Made by a program: the position numbers and the translations under genes. This document shows, one piece after another, positions 25,901 to 34,189 of a stretch of DNA of 64,000 bases. How positions within the stretch are numbered: the first letter of the stretch is position 1; the number at the start of each line of letters is the position of its first letter. Under the pieces are notes generated by a model. That model made no database searches, had not been told where the DNA came from, and was given only the letters and a program-made list of their open reading frames with translations. Source of the stretch: Sphingobium sp. SCG-1 (GTDB lineage: Bacteria > Pseudomonadota > Alphaproteobacteria > Sphingomonadales > Sphingomonadaceae); NCBI RefSeq assembly GCF_002953135.1, contig NZ_CP026372.1, positions 806,001 through 870,000 on the forward strand. The letters are read 5' to 3'.

Positions 25901-28452
25901 TTGCTGGTCAGGCTGGTGCTCGCCACCGGCGTGCCCACTACCGTGCCATCCAGGCTATAGCCCTGACCGTCAACAATCGCTGCCGTGGTGCCAGCTCCTG
26001 TCAGTTCGATGGTGCTCGCGCCGTTAATTGCTCCCGTCGCGCCGCCTTCGATACGCACGCCCGATGCTCCTGCGCCGGAAACCGCAATGCGCATGCCCGT
26101 TGTGTCGACAGTTGTGCCTGACGATGCGCCGGTGCCTACGATACCAACGGCATTCGCTCCCGACACATTAAACGCCAAACCATTGCCGCGCGCAACTGCG
26201 CCGCCTTCCACACGCAATCCCGTCGAGGATGCCGTGTCCACGTCCGTTGTAGAGCCGATATTGATGGTCGAGCCTGCGCCAAGCGCATAATAGCCGATCT
26301 GGCCTGCGCCTTGGAAATCTACCGTTCCGGTCGTTCCCACGTCGACTGTGCCGCCGTTTCGCGCATGAACGCCGATCGCCCCGTCGCCCTGCAGGATGAT
26401 CGCGCCGTCCTGCTGCGCTGAGGAGGATGCGTTCTCGACGAACACGCCATAATTGCGCAGACGATCCACCGAAATGCCGCCGTTGACCAGGATCGTCCCG
26501 GTATTGAGCGCACGGGCCGATCCATTGTCGAAGCTGTTTTCGACCAGCAGACCGACGCTGTTGACGCCGCGAATATCGATTGTCCCAGCGTTGGTCGCAT
26601 TTAGGCCAGCAGCCGTGCTTCCGAGGACCGAAATGCCTGCGTTACGCGCGCTGGGCGTCGTCACCGCAGAGGGATCGATAAGGATCGTGCCGTTGTTGAC
26701 AGCGGCGTTCCCGCTCCCGCCTACCAGAATGCCGCTTGCATTCTGCGCCAACGATCCAATGCGAATCGCGCCGTCGTTGATGACGGTTCCGCCGCCGCCG
26801 AACGACGCCATGCCCGACGCATAGTTGACGGACTGAACGTCCTGGATATTTGCAAGGTCGGCGCTGTTTTCAGCAAAGGTCGTGCCGACCCGGATGGTCC
26901 CACTGGCCGCATTGGTCGCGGTGCCGCCGTTGAAAGCGCCCATGCCGGTCGCGCCTCGGAACTGCCCGAGATTGTTGGCGACGGCGCTCGCCCCACCACC
27001 AACGAGGATGGTGCCCGCATTGGACGCGCTCGCGCCTGTGCTAACGACGATTCCGGCGTTCGCTTTGCCTATCGTCGGATTGCCGGTTTCGCCCGGTATG
27101 TCGCGGTTTGCGACATTGACAATGCCCAGATTGTTGACGCTCGCGCCACTGGCTGCGCTGATCGCTACATTGTCGGTCGTATAGCCGCGACCGTTAAAGC
27201 CAGTTGGGACGGGCGTGCCGCTCGACCGGTCGAGCGTTTCATAGCCGATGCCGATAACACCTGTGCTGGAATTGGTGAGCGACGTTCCCGAACCAGTGAG
27301 AACCACACCAGCCGCGCGCTGGGCCTGCGCGATGATGCCGTTGTTGACGATGGTCGATCCATTTTCAGCCCGGATCAACGTAGCATTGCCCGCGGCATTG
27401 CCGTCTGCCTCGGCAACGCCGACGAGCTGAGAGTCCACGGTGGTAGTGAGGTTTGAACCATTCAGGCTCATGAACAGCCGCTCGCTGGTCGTGGGCGGCG
27501 CGGTGTAGCGCGGGATCACCCGGTTCGCGACCGTTACGCGTTCGGTCGTCACCGGCGCGGCTGCCTTGATGAGGCTCTCATACTGGTCGGGTGTGATCTG
27601 CCCCTGCGTAAGTTGCGCGATCAAGCTGCTGTTGTAACGCTTGAAGCTCGCCAGATCGGTAACGCTGTCGTTGCCGTTGAATGCCACGCCCGAATAGGTC
27701 GTAATCGGCACGAGATAAGTCCGCGTCGCAGCTTGGCTAAGGTTGTTCTGATCCTGCCCGTCCATCGTCGCTGTGCGGGAATCATAGACGATGTTGCTGC
27801 CGTCGGTGACGTTATAAAGCGTGGACCCGCTGTCTGCCGTCAGGATCGCAAAATTCGTGCTGGCGTAAAGGTCACGGGACTTTGATCCGGTGGCGATCGT
27901 CACGTCTGAATTGCTGATGTCTGCGAGCCGGAGGTCACCGTAAACGGGGCGACCTGTATCTAGGTAGTTGACTGTGACCGTGCTGGTTCCCGGTGTCTCT
28001 GTCAGCCGATCGTTGTCGTACACCAGCGTCGAAACTCGGGTGCCCTGGATCTGATCTGGATAAGTGACGGCACTCGTCTTCTGCTGCGTCCCTAATGTCA
28101 GGCTGCTGCGCCCATCAATGGTGTCATAACCAGAAACGATCTGCCCCGCCGCGTTGCGCTGCTCCAACGTCGTCGCATTGGACGTAAAGCGCCGGGCGCT
28201 GGTGCCGCGCAAGCGATAGTCACCGGTGATAGTATCAGTCTGGTTGGTAATCGTGACGATATCGGCACGACCTGCATTGGCACCGCCGCCGTTATTGGAG
28301 GATGGGGAGTATGTGGAATTTAAGGGTTCGGCCTGAGCGGCTGTGATGGTGCCGACGAGGAGGGCAGCCAAGGAAACGCCGGTTAAAGTAACATATTTGG
28401 TGGTGGAAGCTTTTACGGAGGTGTTATGATTTGGTCTGTTGAAGTTCGGCAT
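22996..28452 (-). CDS. giant autotransporter with beta-helix passenger and outer-membrane barrel
   Basis: 1818 residues. A long signal peptide (to about residue 42, TGVSLAALLVGTITAAQA) is followed by an N-terminal domain without repeats (about 45-330). Next is a very long passenger (about 340-1480) of degenerate N-G/A-G-T-I repeats (NNGTI, NAGTI, GAGA), the pattern of a right-handed beta-helix. A Pro/Thr linker (TPTPTPTPTP) near 1500 joins it to a barrel of about 300 residues ending in VGVKISM. Passengers of this kind act as adhesins or surface-layer-like fibres; no enzyme motif was seen. A perfect CtrA box lies 20 nt before the ATG. Neighbouring protease is also an autotransporter. Confidence 0.92.
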   Translation of the reverse strand: MPNFNRPNHNTSVKASTTKYVTLTGVSLAALLVGTITAAQAEPLNSTYSPSSNNGGGANAGRADIVTITNQTDTITGDYRLRGTSARRFTSNATTLEQRNAAGQIVSGYDTIDGRSSLTLGTQQKTSAVTYPDQIQGTRVSTLVYDNDRLTETPGTSTVTVNYLDTGRPVYGDLRLADISNSDVTIATGSKSRDLYASTNFAILTADSGSTLYNVTDGSNIVYDSRTATMDGQDQNNLSQAATRTYLVPITTYSGVAFNGNDSVTDLASFKRYNSSLIAQLTQGQITPDQYESLIKAAAPVTTERVTVANRVIPRYTAPPTTSERLFMSLNGSNLTTTVDSQLVGVAEADGNAAGNATLIRAENGSTIVNNGIIAQAQRAAGVVLTGSGTSLTNSSTGVIGIGYETLDRSSGTPVPTGFNGRGYTTDNVAISAASGASVNNLGIVNVANRDIPGETGNPTIGKANAGIVVSTGASASNAGTILVGGGASAVANNLGQFRGATGMGAFNGGTATNAASGTIRVGTTFAENSADLANIQDVQSVNYASGMASFGGGGTVINDGAIRIGSLAQNASGILVGGSGNAAVNNGTILIDPSAVTTPSARNAGISVLGSTAAGLNATNAGTIDIRGVNSVGLLVENSFDNGSARALNTGTILVNGGISVDRLRNYGVFVENASSSAQQDGAIILQGDGAIGVHARNGGTVDVGTTGTVDFQGAGQIGYYALGAGSTINIGSTTDVDTASSTGLRVEGGAVARGNGLAFNVSGANAVGIVGTGASSGTTVDTTGMRIAVSGAGASGVRIEGGATGAINGASTIELTGAGTTAAIVDGQGYSLDGTVVGTPVASTSLTSNANLTSSFDDLTGYVARNQGQFNNTGTIAFSGANGTGILATTGAQVNNSGAIGLSGAGGVGIDITGAGTSAVHSGTITGSGTGVRIADGASFNNQGAITIASGTGIVVDGAGSTLTGTGTAAVIANDGVAALRLVNGASVNSAGSFSGNGTAHGVLVDSGAGALTLGGGSITTGGTGNGIENAANSTQILLNGTNITANGSGSAIRTAVSLDPASTATLTAAGANSTGFTFAETGGAAATNNLTIGNGLTIQASGAGASGIRLNTTGTASLTGRVDVTNSLGGAALVGGPAASITNSGTLVSASTAAPVVDLTGGALAFTNNGAITASSNTAAAISGGNNGQSVTLASGAVTGAVALGSGADTFLMTGGTLNGAFSAGAGNDSATFRGLTDANMSGITSIAGNGAPGGNDVLTFDNTTSTGTQRLVGWNSVNLTNGSNLTADGDLVLAGGTATIDNTSTLFAGNGVNAVIRSAAGGTATLVNAGTIDLTNGGSGATDSLTVRGNYVGQNGTIRLNTVLAGDGSPSDRIIIDGGAVSGTTSLQIANAGGLGAQTTGNGIEVVSAINGGTTTATTTGTGFALAGGSVDAGAFQYRLYASNTAGTNESWYLRTQAGSVPSETPTPTPTPTPTPSDPAEEPTPPTGPTTYRVEVPLLAAIPNSLRSGDLAMVATYHKRMGDNEDAVDPGFTFPGRIWGRAIAEDQNYRQRGDARPETDGHLYGFQAGIDLFRYGGRGGHHDFGIYGGYTNGNARVTGFAGGLEGQYVGKLDPKSKYAGLYWTYVGNNGLYVDTVLQHSWYGGKATAVNGNKIDIDGTGILASIEAGYAITLSPKWTLEPQVQVIAQGVSIDPTTIPNAGVSQNSDGYVTGRLGLRAKGRFETNSGSVQPYLRANLWKGFAATDRTYFRTAAATTIISTRTSSLWGEAGAGVTWTLKPGFAIYGEADHRFSLDNGQGVAGHSTSGSVGVKISM

Positions 28453-28471
28453 TTATGGCCCCTAATGATCG

Positions 28472-28486
28472 TTAACTTTTTGTTAA
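28472..28486 (-). promoter_or_regulatory. CtrA box upstream of the giant autotransporter
   Basis: TTAA (28472-28475), 7 nt, TTAA (28483-28486): the exact CtrA consensus TTAA-N7-TTAA, also readable as TTAA-N7-TTAAC on either strand. It is part of a larger palindrome, CGTTAAC-TTTTT-GTTAACG (28470-28488). It sits 20-34 nt upstream of the ATG at 28452, so binding there could activate or block transcription depending on the start site. Confidence 0.65.
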
Positions 28487-28742
28487 CGGCCTCAACACGC
28501 GAGCGCCAAAATGGATGCAACTGCGGAACGACATTCGCACAATTTCTTCATCATACGTCCTTCTCTGTATCAAAATGGGACGCGGATGCCGCGAGATCAA
28601 TCATCTGCTTGAGAGATCCGACTGCCGCGCTTCAGGCACATTCTGTCGCTGCGTGGATGACCCGTTGCACTCCACAGGCTCTCACATCAAAGGGGGCATA
28701 GATCACCCGGGCGGGGAACCCGGCCATAATTGGGAGGATTGA

Positions 28743-28997
28743 ATGCGTTACAAATCCATCGTTCTGGCAAGTCTGGGCGCGATTGCACTTGCAGGCTGCA
28801 CGAAGAAGGAAGTTGTCGTCGAAGCACCGCCGCCACCTCCACCGCCGGGCTCCGTAGCGGGCAGCACTGCGGCTGACCGCGATGGCGATGGGATCGTCGA
28901 CGGCTATTATACCTCGGACGGCATCTACCACGCCAACTACGTCGCGCCGCCACCCCCGCCGCCGCCAGCGCCTACGCGTAAGGGGGAACGGGGCTGA
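28743..28997 (+). CDS. small proline-rich lipoprotein
   Basis: 84 residues. Signal peptide and lipobox IALAGC (Cys19) predict a lipid-anchored protein. The mature part has two polyproline blocks (around 29-35 and 69-76) around a DRDGDGIVDGYY stretch that resembles an acidic calcium-binding loop. Ribosome site GGGAGG 5-10 nt before the ATG. It is followed 17 nt later by an L,D-transpeptidase gene, so the pair may work at the peptidoglycan-outer membrane interface; polyproline linkers often span the wall. I do not recognise a named family. Confidence 0.82.
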   Translation: MRYKSIVLASLGAIALAGCTKKEVVVEAPPPPPPPGSVAGSTAADRDGDGIVDGYYTSDGIYHANYVAPPPPPPPAPTRKGERG

Positions 28998-29014
28998 TCC
29001 TGCATCTTCCGGGG

Positions 29015-30343
29015 ATGCGGCACGCCCGCATCCCCCTCTGGCTGTTCCTATCGATCGCGTGTTTTGGAAACGGCTGGGTGCCAGCCGCAACGGCGGCGCC
29101 TGCACGTCGTGTCTCTCTCGGCAAAGCTGCCGATGTCGCGCCCACCTCATTGACGCGCGCCATTCAGGAGCAAGCGAACGGCGCCCTGAATCGCTTCTAT
29201 GCCAGTCGCGGGTTTCGGCCGCTGTGGGTGTCGTCCGGAGAGATAGGTGAACAGGGGGATGCGCTTATCGCCTATCTGGCGTCCGCCGATAGCGATGGGC
29301 TGAATCCTTCGTCATATGATGTCGAGCGGCTTCGCGAACTCATCGCTTCAGCACGAAATGGTGGCCCTGATGAAATCGCCCGCGCCGAACTCGCGTTGTC
29401 CTCAGCCTTCGCGCGGTACGTCCGCGATCAGCGCCGCTTCAAAGACGTGTCAGTGACCTACGCTGATCCTAGGCTGAAGCCAAGAAAGCTGAAGGCAGAG
29501 GGCGTCCTGCGCACCGCTGCTTTCCCGAAATCATTCGCGGGCTATATCGCCGATATGGGCTGGATGAGTCCGCAGTATGTCCGCATTCGAAACCTGATGG
29601 CTCGCGCGTTGAAGGATGGATTGTCCAAAGACGTCTTGGCCCGCCTTCGCCTTAATCTCGACCGCGCCCGGTTGCTGCCTGCCCCTTGGGTGCATCACGT
29701 CGTGGTCGATGCCTCATCCGGCAGGCTCTGGTATTATGAAGCGGGCAAGCAGGTGGGCGCGATGCGCGTCGTTGTCGGAGCAAAGGAAACGCAGACGCCG
29801 ATGCTCGTTGGCACGCTCCAATGGGCCATCCTCAATCCGTACTGGAACGTGCCGGATTATCTGGCCCGCAACAAGATCGCGCCCAAAGTGCTGGCTGGTC
29901 GATCCCTCGCCTCGATGCGTATGGAGGCGTTGTCTGACTGGACCGCATCGGCGCATAAGCTGGATGCGTCCGCAGTTGACTGGGCGGCAGTCGCGTCGGG
30001 CAGTCAGGAAGTGCGCCTTCGCGAGTTACCGGGTGCTGGCAATTCCATGGGCCGCGTCAAATTCCTGTTTCCAAACGACGAAGGCATCTACCTGCACGAC
30101 ACGCCCGAAAAGGCGCTGCTGCAAAAGAGCGACCGCCATTTAAGCAATGGCTGCATTCGCCTTGAAAATGCGGCAGAGCTTGGCCGCTGGCTCCTGCAAA
30201 GACCCGTCCGCGCGATCTCCAAGGAGCCGGAGCAAGCCGTGCCGCTGCCGGTGCAAGTGCCCGTATATCTCACCTATCTCACCGCAACAGCGACGGATGC
30301 GGGTGTGGCATTTCGCGAGGACGTCTATGGCAGGGATCAATAG
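29015..30343 (+). CDS. L,D-transpeptidase, YcbB/LdtD type
   Basis: 442 residues. Signal peptide (about 1-28), then a peptidoglycan-binding-like helical region (about 45-115, with RPLWVS and DSDGLNPSSYD, typical of the YcbB family), then the YkuD catalytic domain (about 225-405). Active-site residues are visible: His361 in YLHDTP, His375 and Cys380 in HLSNGCIRL. The enzyme forms 3-3 peptidoglycan cross-links or attaches proteins to the wall in the periplasm. It is shorter than E. coli LdtD because a typical substrate-capping region appears reduced. It shares an operon with a lipoprotein. Confidence 0.92.
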   Translation: MRHARIPLWLFLSIACFGNGWVPAATAAPARRVSLGKAADVAPTSLTRAIQEQANGALNRFYASRGFRPLWVSSGEIGEQGDALIAYLASADSDGLNPSSYDVERLRELIASARNGGPDEIARAELALSSAFARYVRDQRRFKDVSVTYADPRLKPRKLKAEGVLRTAAFPKSFAGYIADMGWMSPQYVRIRNLMARALKDGLSKDVLARLRLNLDRARLLPAPWVHHVVVDASSGRLWYYEAGKQVGAMRVVVGAKETQTPMLVGTLQWAILNPYWNVPDYLARNKIAPKVLAGRSLASMRMEALSDWTASAHKLDASAVDWAAVASGSQEVRLRELPGAGNSMGRVKFLFPNDEGIYLHDTPEKALLQKSDRHLSNGCIRLENAAELGRWLLQRPVRAISKEPEQAVPLPVQVPVYLTYLTATATDAGVAFREDVYGRDQ

Positions 30344-30402
30344 CGCACCGCTTAGCGTTCTGGCGTAAGAAACAGTAACTGAGCGAATTACCTACGCGGG
30401 TC

Positions 30403-31338
30403 ATGAAATCCATCGATAAACATGCGGCACTGGACTTGCTGATGCATCTCCAGTCGATCGGCTATCAATTCGTCACGATCACACCTGCGAGCCACGGTCG
30501 CGTTGTAGCGCGAGCCGGTCGCAAAGAGGCGCAGTCGATCCGCGACATATTAGGATGGAGCCAGCCATACCGCCCGGGCGCGATTGATGCGAAGGTCGAG
30601 CGGCTTCTGGAGGACGCGGGCATCGTATCCATAGAAGATCAATTGCGGCACTCTGCGGTCAGGGTATCGTCTCTACACGGATTGTTGTTCCTGCACTCCG
30701 CTTATCCCACTGAAGCCGAAGATGCGGTATTCTTTGGCCCTGATAGCTATCGCTTCGCCGACTTGATTGAGCGCGAATTGGCGGCACACCCGTGCGCCCA
30801 GGATGCCCGGATCATCGACATAGGAACCGGGGCGGGGGTGGGTGCGATCGTCGCGGCGCTAGCGGTTCCGGGTGCCGAAGTTTTGGCAACGGACGTCAAT
30901 CCCCAAGCGCTTGCCCTTGCGAGCGTTAATGCGCAGGCGGCGGGCCAAGATGTCGCCTTCCTAGAAGGCCGAGATTTGGGGGAAACGGAAGGCCGCTTTG
31001 ATCTTATTCTGGCTAATCCGCCCTACATCATCGATGATGAAGAGCGCGCCTATCGCGACGGCGGCGGCATGCACGGCGGCGAAGTCTCCGTGGACATGGC
31101 GCAGGCGGCGCTGCCCCGGTTGAACACAGGAGGTCGGTTCATCCTCTACACCGGCAGCGCGATAGTGGACGGGCAGGATCAGCTTCAGCAGCGACTAGGG
31201 AAGTCGGCGGAGCGGAACGGCTGCTCACTTTCCTATCGTGAACTCGATCGGGATGTGTTCGGCGAAGAACTAGAGCATTCCGCCTACGCCGATGTCGATC
31301 GCATCGCGGTGGTCGCCGCGATCTTTACGCGCGCTTGA
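30403..31338 (+). CDS. class I SAM-dependent methyltransferase with NPPY motif (PrmC/HemK-like)
   Basis: 311 residues. The C-terminal half is a Rossmann methyltransferase: motif I DIGTGAGVGA (139-148), the acidic DVNPQAL (164-170) and NPPY (205-208), the signature of enzymes that methylate glutamine or exocyclic amines. The N-terminal 110 residues are mostly helical and do not resemble the PrmC substrate domain closely, so the target may be a nucleic acid or small molecule rather than release factors. It stands 59 nt after the transpeptidase and 122 nt before the GH1 fusion gene. Specific function is not assignable. Confidence 0.85.
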   Translation: MKSIDKHAALDLLMHLQSIGYQFVTITPASHGRVVARAGRKEAQSIRDILGWSQPYRPGAIDAKVERLLEDAGIVSIEDQLRHSAVRVSSLHGLLFLHSAYPTEAEDAVFFGPDSYRFADLIERELAAHPCAQDARIIDIGTGAGVGAIVAALAVPGAEVLATDVNPQALALASVNAQAAGQDVAFLEGRDLGETEGRFDLILANPPYIIDDEERAYRDGGGMHGGEVSVDMAQAALPRLNTGGRFILYTGSAIVDGQDQLQQRLGKSAERNGCSLSYRELDRDVFGEELEHSAYADVDRIAVVAAIFTRA

Positions 31339-31460
31339 AGATCCGAAAATCGATCCCGCAATAACCTTCTTTAACAAGCCACTACGAGCAACGAGCGCCC
31401 GGAATAGCCAAAATATCGGCACGATATTTGTAGGCTACTGGAGGTTGCCCGAGGCGCATC

Positions 31461-33665
31461 ATGACGAAGCTGGAATTATGGGGCGGGCTTGAATGCACGA
31501 TCAATCGCGTTGCAGATCGTTTCACCGATCAGACGATGCTCAGCGGTCACGCCGATCGTGTATCGGACATCGATCTGTTCGCCGACCTTGGCATCTCGGC
31601 GCTTCGCTATCCGGTGTTGTGGGACAAGATTGCGCCGACCGATCCTGAAGATTGCGATTGGAGCTGGGCGGACGAACGGCTGAAACGGCTGCGCGCACGT
31701 GGGCTGCGCGTCATCGCTGGCCTGGTACATCATGGCAGCGGACCCCGGTACACTGATCTACTGGATGATGGGTTTGCGCAGGGGTTGGCGGCATTCGCGG
31801 CGAAGGCAGCAAAACGCTACCCATGGATTGAGGACTGGACGCCGGTCAATGAACCACTGACGACGGCACGTTTTTCCGCGCTCTATGGCCATTGGTATCC
31901 CCACACGCGGGAGGAGGGAGCCTTCTGGCGGGCGCTCCTCAACCAGATTGATGGGGTGAGACTATCGATGCGCGCCATTCGCGCCGTCAACCCTGCCGCC
32001 TGCCTCGTCCAAACCGAAGATCTCGGCCGAACTTATGCCACTGCACAGTTACGTCAGCAGGCGGGGTTTGAGAATATGCGCCGCTGGGTCACATGGGATC
32101 TCCTCTGTGGCCGTATCATTCCTGAGCATCCGCTCTGGAACCGGATCGCGCGCTATGGTCTGACGGAACGGCTGCAGCGCATCGCCGAGGATCCCATTCC
32201 GCCGGATGTCATCGGGATCAATCACTACGCCACCAGCGACAGGTTCCTCGACCATCGGCTTCAGCGCTATCCCGCCCGCGCCCATGGCGGTAACGGGGAA
32301 GTCGCTTATGCCGATGTCGAAGGCATACGCGTCCTCGACCCCGCACCACAGGGGTTGGCGGGCGCGCTACGCGAGGCATGGGAGCGCTACAGGATTCCGG
32401 TCGCAATTACAGAGGCGCACATCGGATGCACGCGTGAGGAGCAGATGCGCTGGATGGCGGACGCATGGGATACCGCCGTCCGGTTGCAGGCCTATGGCGT
32501 AGATCTGCGCGCCGTAACAAGCTGGTCGCTGCTGGGAAGCCATGGATGGAACACACTCCTGACAAGGCCGGGCATCTATGAGACGGGCATATTCGACGTA
32601 CGGAGCGGCACACCCAGGCCCACTGCCATGGTGCCGCTGCTGAAGGGCTTGGCAAGCGATGCGGCGAGGCATCCAGTGCTCGGCGGTTCCGGATGGTGGC
32701 GGCGGCCCATCCGGCTTGAATATCATCCTGTTGCTAGACCTGCGGCTATCGGCGCGCATACATCAGGCTCGGCTAGCCCGGTCACCGCGCCCGATGTCGC
32801 GCCGTTGCTGATCTGTGGAGCGACTGGCACGCTGGGGCAGGCATTCGCCAGAGCCTGCGTCCATCGCGATATCCGTCATGTGCTGACCAGCCGGAAGGAA
32901 TTGGCGGTCGATGATGCTAATTCCATTGCGCGGGTGCTGGACGAACTGCGTCCCTGGGCTGTCGTCAATGCGACAGGCTGGGTGCGAGTGGATGATGCAG
33001 AGGACAGTCCCACTGCCTGCTTTGAGGCGAACACGACAGGCGCGCGCCTGCTCGCCGAAGCTTGCGAGGAGCGGGGCATTCAGACCCTGTCATTTTCCAG
33101 CGATCTCGTTTTCGATGGGCGCGAAGATAAGCATTATATCGAAACCGATATGCCGCATCCACTCAATGTCTATGGGCATAGCAAGGGCTGCGCGGAAGCG
33201 GCAATCTCGGCGCTACCCGGCGCGCATCTCATAGTGCGCACCGCCGCTTTCTTCTCTCCCCACGATCCCCATAATTTCGCGGTGGCGGTCGCACGGGCAT
33301 TGAGGGAGCGTCATACGTTCCCGGCGGCAGACGATCATTTCGTATCTCCAACCTACGTACCCGATCTGGTCGATGCTGCGCTGGATTTGTTGATCGACGG
33401 AGAGCGCGGTGTTTGGCATCTCACCAACAATCACACGCTGTCCTGGGCGGATTTCGCACGGATGATCGCGCGTGCGATGGAGTTGGACGAGACGCTGGTG
33501 CAGGGCGTTCCCGGCACTACGCTCGGATGGCGGGCAAGACGTCCTGCCTGTGCCGGGCTTGTCAGCACCCGAGGCGCGATGCTCCGCTCGCTGGACGAAG
33601 CTGTTGCACAATTCGCATTGCATATCGAAAAGGCGAAGAGGACGCGTCTGGCGCAGGCCGCCTGA
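31461..33665 (+). CDS. fusion: GH1-like glycosidase domain plus RmlD-type sugar-nucleotide reductase
   Basis: 734 residues with two domains rarely found in one chain. Residues 1 to about 400 are a GH1-like barrel: LGISALRYPVLW, the acid/base-type Glu131 in TPVNEP and a later Glu in VAITEAHIGC. After a linker, residues about 450 to 725 are an extended SDR like dTDP-4-dehydrorhamnose reductase, with GATGTLGQAFA, VVNATGWVRVDDAE, SSDLVFDG, the YxxxK active site in YGHSKG, and a C-terminal HLTNNHTLSW. The reaction of the whole is unknown. Rhamnose or deoxy-sugar metabolism is plausible, but no rmlABC genes are nearby. A ribosome site is weak (GGAGG further upstream). I see no frame problem. Confidence 0.88.
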   Translation: MTKLELWGGLECTINRVADRFTDQTMLSGHADRVSDIDLFADLGISALRYPVLWDKIAPTDPEDCDWSWADERLKRLRARGLRVIAGLVHHGSGPRYTDLLDDGFAQGLAAFAAKAAKRYPWIEDWTPVNEPLTTARFSALYGHWYPHTREEGAFWRALLNQIDGVRLSMRAIRAVNPAACLVQTEDLGRTYATAQLRQQAGFENMRRWVTWDLLCGRIIPEHPLWNRIARYGLTERLQRIAEDPIPPDVIGINHYATSDRFLDHRLQRYPARAHGGNGEVAYADVEGIRVLDPAPQGLAGALREAWERYRIPVAITEAHIGCTREEQMRWMADAWDTAVRLQAYGVDLRAVTSWSLLGSHGWNTLLTRPGIYETGIFDVRSGTPRPTAMVPLLKGLASDAARHPVLGGSGWWRRPIRLEYHPVARPAAIGAHTSGSASPVTAPDVAPLLICGATGTLGQAFARACVHRDIRHVLTSRKELAVDDANSIARVLDELRPWAVVNATGWVRVDDAEDSPTACFEANTTGARLLAEACEERGIQTLSFSSDLVFDGREDKHYIETDMPHPLNVYGHSKGCAEAAISALPGAHLIVRTAAFFSPHDPHNFAVAVARALRERHTFPAADDHFVSPTYVPDLVDAALDLLIDGERGVWHLTNNHTLSWADFARMIARAMELDETLVQGVPGTTLGWRARRPACAGLVSTRGAMLRSLDEAVAQFALHIEKAKRTRLAQAA

Positions 33666-33719
33666 AAGTACGCATGCCAAAGGGATGCATTCCGGTCTCA
33701 TACGCCTTATCTCTGCGTC

Positions 33720-34151
33720 ATGAAAATCTTCACCATCGGATATGAAGGCGCCACGCAGGCGGAAGTCATAAACTGCTTGTCAGGCGCGGGCGTCAAACTG
33801 CTTGCCGATATTCGAGCGGTGCCGCTTTCCAGACGTCCCGGCTTCTCCAAGAACATCTTGGCGGCGGGATTGAAGGAGGCGGGTATCGACTATGTCGGGT
33901 ACAAGGCATTGGGCACGCCGCCGGAAGGCCGGGAAGCTGCTCGCAAACATAATCATGCGCGTCTGGCCGAAATCTATTCAGGGCAATTGGAATTGCCTGA
34001 AGCGATGTTCCAGGCAGCGCAACTGGTCGATACGGCAAAAGAGACGCCAACGGCGCTGCTATGTTTCGAACGGGAGCCGGGCGGCTGTCACAGGTCCCTT
34101 TTGATAGAGGCGGTCATGCCCGAGGCCGAAGTCGTAGACCTATTTGTTTGA
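33720..34151 (+). CDS. DUF488 family protein
   Basis: 143 residues, full length for the family. Characteristic phrases: IGYEGATQAEVI at the start, LADIRAVPLSRRPGFSK, YKALGTPPEGREAA, and the C-terminal LLCFEREPGGCHRSLL with its conserved Cys-His. The family is widespread and biochemically unassigned, and members often lie in stress-related gene groups. It is cytoplasmic with no membrane segment. Its ATG is preceded by the same 15-base string that precedes the GT4 start at 3174 and by no clear ribosome site. It ends 2 nt before a strong hairpin terminator. Confidence 0.88.
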   Translation: MKIFTIGYEGATQAEVINCLSGAGVKLLADIRAVPLSRRPGFSKNILAAGLKEAGIDYVGYKALGTPPEGREAARKHNHARLAEIYSGQLELPEAMFQAAQLVDTAKETPTALLCFEREPGGCHRSLLIEAVMPEAEVVDLFV

Positions 34152-34152
34152 A

Positions 34153-34184
34153 AAGGCTCCCGCTGCTGATGTAGCGGGAGCCTT
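34153..34184. terminator. bidirectional hairpin terminator
   Basis: A perfect 12-bp stem (AAGGCTCCCGCT at 34153-34164 with AGCGGGAGCCTT at 34173-34184) and an 8-nt loop lie between the convergent DUF488 and Ala-rich genes. On the minus strand the stem is followed by TTTT, so it ends that message well; the plus side lacks a T run. Confidence 0.8.
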
Positions 34185-34189
34185 CCAAA

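Noticed and set aside
31401..31425. GGAAT-N16-CGAT upstream of the GH1-RmlD gene as an EcfG promoter
   Set aside because: Both elements deviate from consensus; I consider it chance.
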